NCBI GenBank assembly: GCA_016841005.1
Contig: JAEORG010000060.1
Location: 1 to 26,272 of the forward strand
DNA: 26,272 nucleotides
Reading direction: 5' to 3'
Source of the DNA: Candidatus Thorarchaeota archaeon
Lineage (GTDB): Archaea; Asgardarchaeota; Thorarchaeia; Thorarchaeales; Thorarchaeaceae
The notes below the pieces were generated by a model. The model was not told the origin of the DNA and did no database searches. It worked only from the letters and a program-made list of their open reading frames with translations. Shown piece after piece: positions 21,216-26,272 of this stretch (the stretch's first letter is position 1; every line of letters begins with the position of its first letter). A program made the translations under genes and the position numbers.

Positions 21216-23933
21216 ATGGATGCTTCTGGGAGGATAGACTTGCCAACTACTCATCATGAAAAGGTACTAAATGCTGAGGAAATGATGCAACGAGGCGAAT
21301 ACAGTAAGGCTCTCGAGTTGGCGTCATCAATTCTGGGTAATGATAACATCACTGATGACATCGGATTTCAAGCTAGTCTAATAATGAACAAAGCCAAGAT
21401 AAAGCTCGGTAAAATGGAAGAGGCTGAAGAATCGGTTCTTGAATTGTTGGACCATTCAAGCAATCAAGATAATCTATGGAATCAATCAGATTTGTTGCTA
21501 CTAAAATTAGAAATCATGTGGAGACAAGGTCAGATTGATGAGGGATTTGTTATAGTTGGTAAATTAGAGGATATCCTCGATGAATTGAGGAAGGATCTCA
21601 TAAACGAAACCGAAGATAGATACCATCGCATTCAAGGTGATTTGTACAGACATAAAGGGATACTATACTGGTACAAAGGGGAATTTGACGATGCTAGTAA
21701 ATGTCACCAATTAAGTTTGGAATCTTGTAAAGATAGAAATGATGAAAGAGGTATTGCTGTTTCATATAATAATCTTGGATTAGTATACTGGTCTATCGGT
21801 AACCTAGACGAAGCATCTCACTATTACGAACAGGCAATGCGAATTCAGAACAAACTTGGAAATCGATATGAAGTTGCAACTATACTCAGCAATCTTGGCA
21901 ATGTATACATGTTAAGGGGAGAAATAGAGAAAGGATATGAGTATCATCAAAAATGTCTGAAGGTCAGAGAGGAACTTGGGAATAAGAGGGACTTAGCTCT
22001 TACTCTAACCAATTTAGGTTCTGTTTATCAGACCTTAGGCGATTTTAACCAAGCATTAGACTGTCTGCATAAGAGTCTTGAATATTATCAAGAAACAGTT
22101 GACTACTCAGGTATGAGTTTAACATTCAACAACTTAGGGAGTATTCATCAAATTAGAGGAGAGCTGGACATTGCTCTGGAATATCATAGGAAAAGTCTAG
22201 AAATAAGACAAAAACAGAATGCAAAATATGAAATCGCACTCTCATTACTGAATTTGGGAGAATTAGAACGGAGAAAGGGCAATGGTGGAAAAGCAGTCGA
22301 GTTCTACAGACAGAGCCTCTCGATTTACGAAGAGGTTGGGAATGACACATATACTACAATCGCTCTTTCCTATCTAATTAATTTCTCCCTAGAAAATAAT
22401 CAACGTGATCTTGCACTTCAATATCTCTCAAGATTAAAAGAGCTGAACGAGAGTTGCAACATTCCCCTGATAAATCAGAGATATAAATTAGCTAATGCTC
22501 TTGTCTTAAAATCAAGTAAACTAACTCGTGATAAACTTCAGGCTCAAGAAATCCTTAATGAAATAGTCAACGAGGAGAGTACTAGTCACGACCTCACTGT
22601 AAATGCGATGATTCATCTCTGTGACCTTTTACTCTTTGAGTTAAAAGTTAGTGATGATGAGAACTTACTGAGTAGAATCAACGAATTAACTGCAAAATTA
22701 CTAGAGATAGGGAGAGATCAAGGGTCATTTACTCTTCAGATTGAAACTAACATTCTCCAATCGAAGCTGGCATTGATTGAGGGAGATCTGGATAGAGCAA
22801 GAATTCATCTTGCCCAAGCTCATATTACGGCTCAAGAAAAAGGCCTACACTTATTGGCCAGAAAGGTTGCTCATGAGAGAGATATTCTTCAGTCACAACT
22901 TGACAAGTGGGAAAATATCATTAAGAAGAATCCACCAAAACAACAAATGGCTGATTTAGCCAATCTTGATGAATTTCTTGAACGAATGATTAGGAAGACG
23001 GTCTCAGTTCTCTCAAATGACGAGAAGAAATACTTGGATGACGAAGCGATTAGAAGGAAATATACTCTGGAATATCTTGATTTAATGAAGAATACTCAGA
23101 AATCGGAGAAGCGTAATTTTCGAATCGGTATCGCACAAATGGGTCTATCAGATACTGGTGATATCCTCAACGAATTCTATGAAGAATTAGGTACAGGGTT
23201 GTTAGGAATTAAGATGGAGAAAGTGAATATCGTAAGAGAAAAAATCCATACCTTGATTGACAGAGCCCATGAAGAATCCATCAAAGTTCTTCTTTTCCCT
23301 GAGATGACAATTGATTTGAATTATTCTGAATTACTTGAGGAAATAATATCACTTGCAAAGAAATATGAGATGTACATTATTCCTGGTTCATTTCATATTT
23401 CCAAGACAAAACAGAATATCTGTCGAGTCATCTCACCAGAAGGAATCATCTGGGAACAGGCCAAACACATTCCAGCAATTATTCATCTACTTGATGAACG
23501 CTTCACCGAAGGCATAGATGTTAGCAGTTATCCAAGAAAGATTACGGTATGCAACACAGAATATGGTAGAATTGCCATTGCTATCTGCCGAGATTTCCTA
23601 GATATGGACCTTAGAGTAGAACTCAAGAATTTTGACCCTCCTATAGATTTAGTTTTGAATCCTGCCTTTACTCCCGTGACTGCAGACTTCAAAGCTGCAC
23701 ACTTTGATGCGAGACGTTCAATCTATGCATACTGCTGTTTCGCAAATGTTGCAGAATATGGAGATTCCATTATACATGCTCCAGAAAAAGATAGGATGGA
23801 GAACATCATTTCCAGAGGAGAAGAAGGAATAATATTCAAAGATGTTGACCTATTTCAACTTCGATCTGAACGGAAAAAATGGGAGAGTATTCAGAAGAAA
23901 CAGCGCTCATTTATTCAAAGCACGAAAATATAG
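21216..23933 (+). CDS. TPR-nitrilase fusion protein
   Basis: 905 residues. The N-terminal 600 are TPRs, clearest at about 180-400 with a 40-residue period ('YNNLGLVYWSIGNLDEAS', 'LSNLGNVYMLRGEIEKG', 'LTNLGSVYQTLGDFNQAL', 'FNNLGSIHQIRGELDIAL'), the spacing seen in LGN/kinesin-light-chain-type repeats. The C-terminal domain (about 633-885) is a carbon-nitrogen hydrolase: Glu696 in 'LLFPEMTI', Lys750 in 'EQAKHIP' and Cys791 in 'IAICRDF' make the full catalytic triad, so it should be active. Nitrilase-family enzymes cleave amides or nitriles through a Cys thioester; substrate unknown. The TPR part may recruit a partner or gate activity. No ribosome site; a TATA-like element near 21186 would give a nearly leaderless mRNA from ATG 21216. 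The stop is 1 nt from the end of the convergent LRR gene. Confidence 0.88.
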   Translation: MDASGRIDLPTTHHEKVLNAEEMMQRGEYSKALELASSILGNDNITDDIGFQASLIMNKAKIKLGKMEEAEESVLELLDHSSNQDNLWNQSDLLLLKLEIMWRQGQIDEGFVIVGKLEDILDELRKDLINETEDRYHRIQGDLYRHKGILYWYKGEFDDASKCHQLSLESCKDRNDERGIAVSYNNLGLVYWSIGNLDEASHYYEQAMRIQNKLGNRYEVATILSNLGNVYMLRGEIEKGYEYHQKCLKVREELGNKRDLALTLTNLGSVYQTLGDFNQALDCLHKSLEYYQETVDYSGMSLTFNNLGSIHQIRGELDIALEYHRKSLEIRQKQNAKYEIALSLLNLGELERRKGNGGKAVEFYRQSLSIYEEVGNDTYTTIALSYLINFSLENNQRDLALQYLSRLKELNESCNIPLINQRYKLANALVLKSSKLTRDKLQAQEILNEIVNEESTSHDLTVNAMIHLCDLLLFELKVSDDENLLSRINELTAKLLEIGRDQGSFTLQIETNILQSKLALIEGDLDRARIHLAQAHITAQEKGLHLLARKVAHERDILQSQLDKWENIIKKNPPKQQMADLANLDEFLERMIRKTVSVLSNDEKKYLDDEAIRRKYTLEYLDLMKNTQKSEKRNFRIGIAQMGLSDTGDILNEFYEELGTGLLGIKMEKVNIVREKIHTLIDRAHEESIKVLLFPEMTIDLNYSELLEEIISLAKKYEMYIIPGSFHISKTKQNICRVISPEGIIWEQAKHIPAIIHLLDERFTEGIDVSSYPRKITVCNTEYGRIAIAICRDFLDMDLRVELKNFDPPIDLVLNPAFTPVTADFKAAHFDARRSIYAYCCFANVAEYGDSIIHAPEKDRMENIISRGEEGIIFKDVDLFQLRSERKKWESIQKKQRSFIQSTKI

Positions 23934-23934
23934 C

Positions 23935-24570
23935 TCATTTCTTTTCGGAGTCTAGTGTGAATTTTATTCGAAGCTCACGAATTAGATTGTCCAGAGGTTC
24001 AGGATTTACTTGAGTTGTCTTGCGAATTACACTGGAGTGAAGTTTGACATTGGGAGAAATTCCTAGCTCTGACAATGATTTACAGGAGAAAAGTGGTCCA
24101 ACATCTATTTTCAAGATCTTGTTATTTGAAACATCGAGTCGTTCCAAGGAATCCTTTCCATATAGAGGAGATGCATCAAAACTGATTATCTGATTGTTTT
24201 GTAATGTTAATACACGAAGTCGTTTATTTGCTCCAATAGGACTTAGATCTATTCGTTTAATCTTGTTATCGTGTAAAAGTAACACTTCAAGCAGAACGCA
24301 GTCACTAGTAAAACCAAGGTCAACAATTCCAAGCTTGTTTGAACTTAGGTCAACATGTTGAAGCTCTTTGCAATTTGACAAAAGAGATGTGTCTACAGCC
24401 ATCAAGTAGTTCTTGCTCAGATTCAAGACCCTCAAATTAGAGCAGATCGATATCGGCTCTAGGTCAAGAGTGATAATCCCGATATTTGAGAGATTCAATT
24501 CTTCGGTACTCTCAGAAACCTCTACAGAATACTTTTTACCACTTACAAGTCTTGCATTAATTTCTGCCAT
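23935..24570 (-). CDS. Leucine-rich repeat protein
   Basis: 211 residues. After about 25 residues it consists of roughly six LRRs with a strict 24-residue period, for example 'LRVLNLSKNYLMAVDTSLLS', 'LEVLLLHDNKIKRIDLSPIG' and 'LERLDVSNNKILKIDVGPLF' (pattern LxxLxLxxNxIxxIDxxPL). LRR arcs bind other proteins; no enzyme domain, signal peptide or membrane segment is present, so it should be cytoplasmic. The last 40 residues are a charged cap. ATG 24570 is chosen; a TTG three codons earlier has no ribosome site. It is convergent with the TPR-nitrilase gene, with only one base between the stops, and divergent from the gene at 24692. Confidence 0.88.
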   Translation of the reverse strand: MAEINARLVSGKKYSVEVSESTEELNLSNIGIITLDLEPISICSNLRVLNLSKNYLMAVDTSLLSNCKELQHVDLSSNKLGIVDLGFTSDCVLLEVLLLHDNKIKRIDLSPIGANKRLRVLTLQNNQIISFDASPLYGKDSLERLDVSNNKILKIDVGPLFSCKSLSELGISPNVKLHSSVIRKTTQVNPEPLDNLIRELRIKFTLDSEKK

Positions 24571-24650
24571 GCCATCCAAGGAAGTTTATACAATCTTTTG
24601 CTATTATGATTAACGAATAGTTCCACCAGAATACTATTTATTAATATTAG

Positions 24651-24669
24651 TTCATAATATATAATATAG
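24651..24669 (+). promoter_or_regulatory. TATA-rich promoter of the gene at 24692
   Basis: TTCATAATATATAATATAG nearly repeats the element at 3739-3757 before another plus-strand gene of unknown function. It lies about 30 nt before the start codon, as expected for a TATA box of a gene with a very short leader. Confidence 0.5.
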
Positions 24670-24691
24670 TCAGGATCAGGAGCTACATGGG

Positions 24692-25294
24692 ATGCGGCTT
24701 CCAGGGAGCAATATAGAGGTCACATTTGAATCTGAATGTGTTATAGTCCGAGATGGAAATACATCGAAGATTATAGACATTAGTGGAATGACCTTCGAAG
24801 ATATTATTTCTGAAGTTCAAACATTTGCATATTTTAGGAACGTGCGTCCCGCTAGAAGACTAATGAAATTCATTCTCATAAGAGCTGGATTACCTGATCA
24901 AGAAGAATTTCCGAGGACTGATATCCTCGAAGAAGATGATATAGAAACACTATCACAAGCACTCGGTTCTGTGGATGAATTGGCTGATAGATTTTTATCA
25001 CCTCATTACAATGAACCCAGTCCAATAGACAAGGAAAGTGAAGACGAACAGATAGAAGATGTTCCTGATACTAATGTAATAGAAGAACCACCCGAAGTAG
25101 AAACGCCACTAGAACCAGTGATACTACAATCAGAAAGGTCATCTATTTGGACAAGTGATGAAGAAGTGGAGATCGTCTATAGATTTGCACCTGAAAACAT
25201 CCCCCAGGAGGAACCAATACCAGTTCTACCAGAAGGAAATAAGGGTGTGGAAACTAAATCAGTAGCGGATGATGTAGTTTCAATAACTGATTAA
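24692..25294 (+). CDS. Hypothetical protein with acidic C-terminal tail
   Basis: 200 residues, no family recognised. Residues 1-75 look folded, beginning with beta strands ('IEVTFESECVIVRDGNTSKI') and then helices ('FEDIISEVQTFAYF', 'RRLMKFILIRAGL'). From about 85 onward the chain is rich in Glu, Asp and Pro ('DVPDTNVIEEPPEVETP') and is probably disordered, with a short 'EVEIVYRFAPENIP' segment near the end. The ATG has AGGAG 8-10 nt upstream, although the TATA position would also allow a leaderless start. An acidic tail of this kind often mediates protein contacts. It lies between the LRR gene and the TPR gene. Confidence 0.6.
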   Translation: MRLPGSNIEVTFESECVIVRDGNTSKIIDISGMTFEDIISEVQTFAYFRNVRPARRLMKFILIRAGLPDQEEFPRTDILEEDDIETLSQALGSVDELADRFLSPHYNEPSPIDKESEDEQIEDVPDTNVIEEPPEVETPLEPVILQSERSSIWTSDEEVEIVYRFAPENIPQEEPIPVLPEGNKGVETKSVADDVVSITD

Positions 25295-25450
25295 ATGAAC
25301 ATCTTAAGAGATTTCCTCTACTCTAGACACATGAAGTATATCATGAGGAGACGATCCTAAATTTGACATCCTACATATCCTTAAGAAACACCATTTATCC
25401 TTTAGAAAGAATGCTTTACCGATCCCCCACGACCAGAGGAGAGACCTTCA

Positions 25451-26182
25451 TTGACAGAACCTACTGATGTTTCTTCATGGCTGAATTTGGCATTAGAGCT
25501 CATGCAGTCAGGTAGGCTTGATGAGGCAGAAGAAGCAATCAGAGAAGCTCTGGAGATGGAGCCTAATTATGCGAACGCTTGGAATGAGTTAGGTATTGTA
25601 CTAGGGTTCAGAGGCAGACATGAAGAAGCAATAGATGTTTTTGAGAAGGCTACTGAACTTGATCCTACACTTATCATATCTTGGATGAATTTGGGTGCTA
25701 CTTATTGCAGACTTGAACGAATATCAGAGGCAGCTACTGCTTTCAGGCGTGCACTCGAACTCAATCCAACTGACGCGCAGACATGGAAAGATTTGGGTGA
25801 TGCGTTCAAGAAGTTAACGAGGCTTGAAGATGCAGAAATGGCTTACCGGGAGTCGATTAAATTTGGTTCATCGTCAGGTGAAGCCTGGCTAAATCTTGGT
25901 CTCACTCAAGTTGCTCTAGGGAAGGACGATATTGCTGAAGATACTCTTCGGACAGCAGTCAAACTGTTACCAGATTCCGCTGATGCTTGGGTTAATCTTG
26001 GCAAACTCCTAGGAAGTAGAGGTAAGAATCAAGAAGCAGAAAAACCCTTCAGGATGGCAATTGAACTTAATCCCAAATATGAAGAAGCATGGACAGGATT
26101 AGGAGTTGTTCTGCGTGAACAAGGAAAACATGAGGAAGCTGTTCAAGCATTTACCAAAGCACGTAATCTCACAAATCGATAA
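25451..26182 (+). CDS. Seven-repeat TPR protein
   Basis: 243 residues made almost wholly of seven regular 34-residue TPRs starting at residue 8. Each begins with a Trp (SSWLNLA, NAWNELG, ISWMNLG, QTWKDLG, EAWLNLG, DAWVNLG, EAWTGLG) and ends in a 'xLxPxx' turn. Such a right-handed superhelix binds peptides in its groove. No catalytic part, signal or membrane segment is visible. The start is TTG, with GGAGAG upstream at 8 nt; no ATG exists before the first repeat. The 156-nt gap upstream has no gene. It may belong to the same set of interaction proteins as the LRR and TPR-nitrilase genes, though it is a separate transcript. Confidence 0.85.
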   Translation: MTEPTDVSSWLNLALELMQSGRLDEAEEAIREALEMEPNYANAWNELGIVLGFRGRHEEAIDVFEKATELDPTLIISWMNLGATYCRLERISEAATAFRRALELNPTDAQTWKDLGDAFKKLTRLEDAEMAYRESIKFGSSSGEAWLNLGLTQVALGKDDIAEDTLRTAVKLLPDSADAWVNLGKLLGSRGKNQEAEKPFRMAIELNPKYEEAWTGLGVVLREQGKHEEAVQAFTKARNLTNR

Positions 26183-26248
26183 GATACTGTAGCATTTGAG
26201 GTCTGAATCTTCTAGTATAAAACTGATAGGAAAATAAGGAGGATTATT

Positions 26249-26272
26249 ATTTCAGAGAATAATTCCTTTCCA
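26249..26272 (+). CDS. Possible start of a further gene, truncated by the window
   Basis: A TATA-like GTATAAAA (about 26215-26222) and a perfect ribosome site AGGAGG lead to an open frame with no ATG, GTG or TTG at normal spacing. The codon at the expected position is ATT, giving I(M)-S-E-N-N-S-F-P. An ATT start is rare but known. Only 8 codons are visible, so this is tentative. Confidence 0.25.

Overview
This 26.3 kb window is compact, AT-rich, gene-dense archaeal DNA. TATA boxes lie about 25-30 bp before probable transcript starts. Shine-Dalgarno sites of the GGTG/GGAG type mix with apparently leaderless genes, and TTG and GTG starts are common. Transcripts end in hairpins or T-tracts. The gene content points to an Asgard archaeon: many TPR proteins, a 24-residue-period LRR protein, a single-stranded-DNA-binding OB protein with an RGG tail, a C-terminally anchored gingipain-like protease, and Lrp-type regulators with two HTH domains. 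A Thorarchaeia-like lineage is my best guess, but the sequence alone does not settle it.

Layout. (1) Positions 1-3425, minus strand: an apparent operon padR - fixC-like flavoprotein - fixX-like ferredoxin - GlcD-like FAD oxidase (running off the left edge), with a near-perfect PadR-type operator at its promoter. (2) 3430-3705: no convincing gene, but a string of hairpins ending in a long stem and T-tracts, a candidate structured RNA. (3) 3767-5101: a Cys-rich protein of unknown function and a membrane-anchored metallo-beta-lactamase-fold protein, closed by a G/C hairpin. (4) 5113-8203: an RHH regulator divergent from a double-HTH Lrp-like regulator, then a small secreted or anchored peptide with an internal repeat, then a second double-HTH paralogue. 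(5) 8381-11977: a 1198-residue surface C25 peptidase. (6) 12069-17501: two small Trp-rich paralogues of unknown family running into three tandem TPR paralogues, each with the same short motif 54-58 nt before its start. (7) 17734-20026: a cupin and three proteins I cannot name. (8) 20268-26272: the OB-fold/RGG protein, a frameshifted remnant of a surface protein, a TPR-nitrilase fusion, the LRR protein, an acidic protein, a 7-repeat TPR protein, and the start of a further gene.

How it fits together. Region 1 looks like a regulated electron-transfer unit that moves electrons from a GlcD-like dehydrogenase (or ETF) to quinone through FixCX. Region 4 is a peptide flanked by two related regulators, each gene having its own signals. 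Regions 6 and 8 are rich in repeat scaffolds (TPR, LRR) whose partners cannot be read from sequence. The least explained parts are the Trp-rich pair with the three TPR paralogues, the repeat peptide between two regulators, the TPR-nitrilase fusion, and the structured region at 3430-3705. No tRNA, rRNA, CRISPR array or insertion sequence was found.
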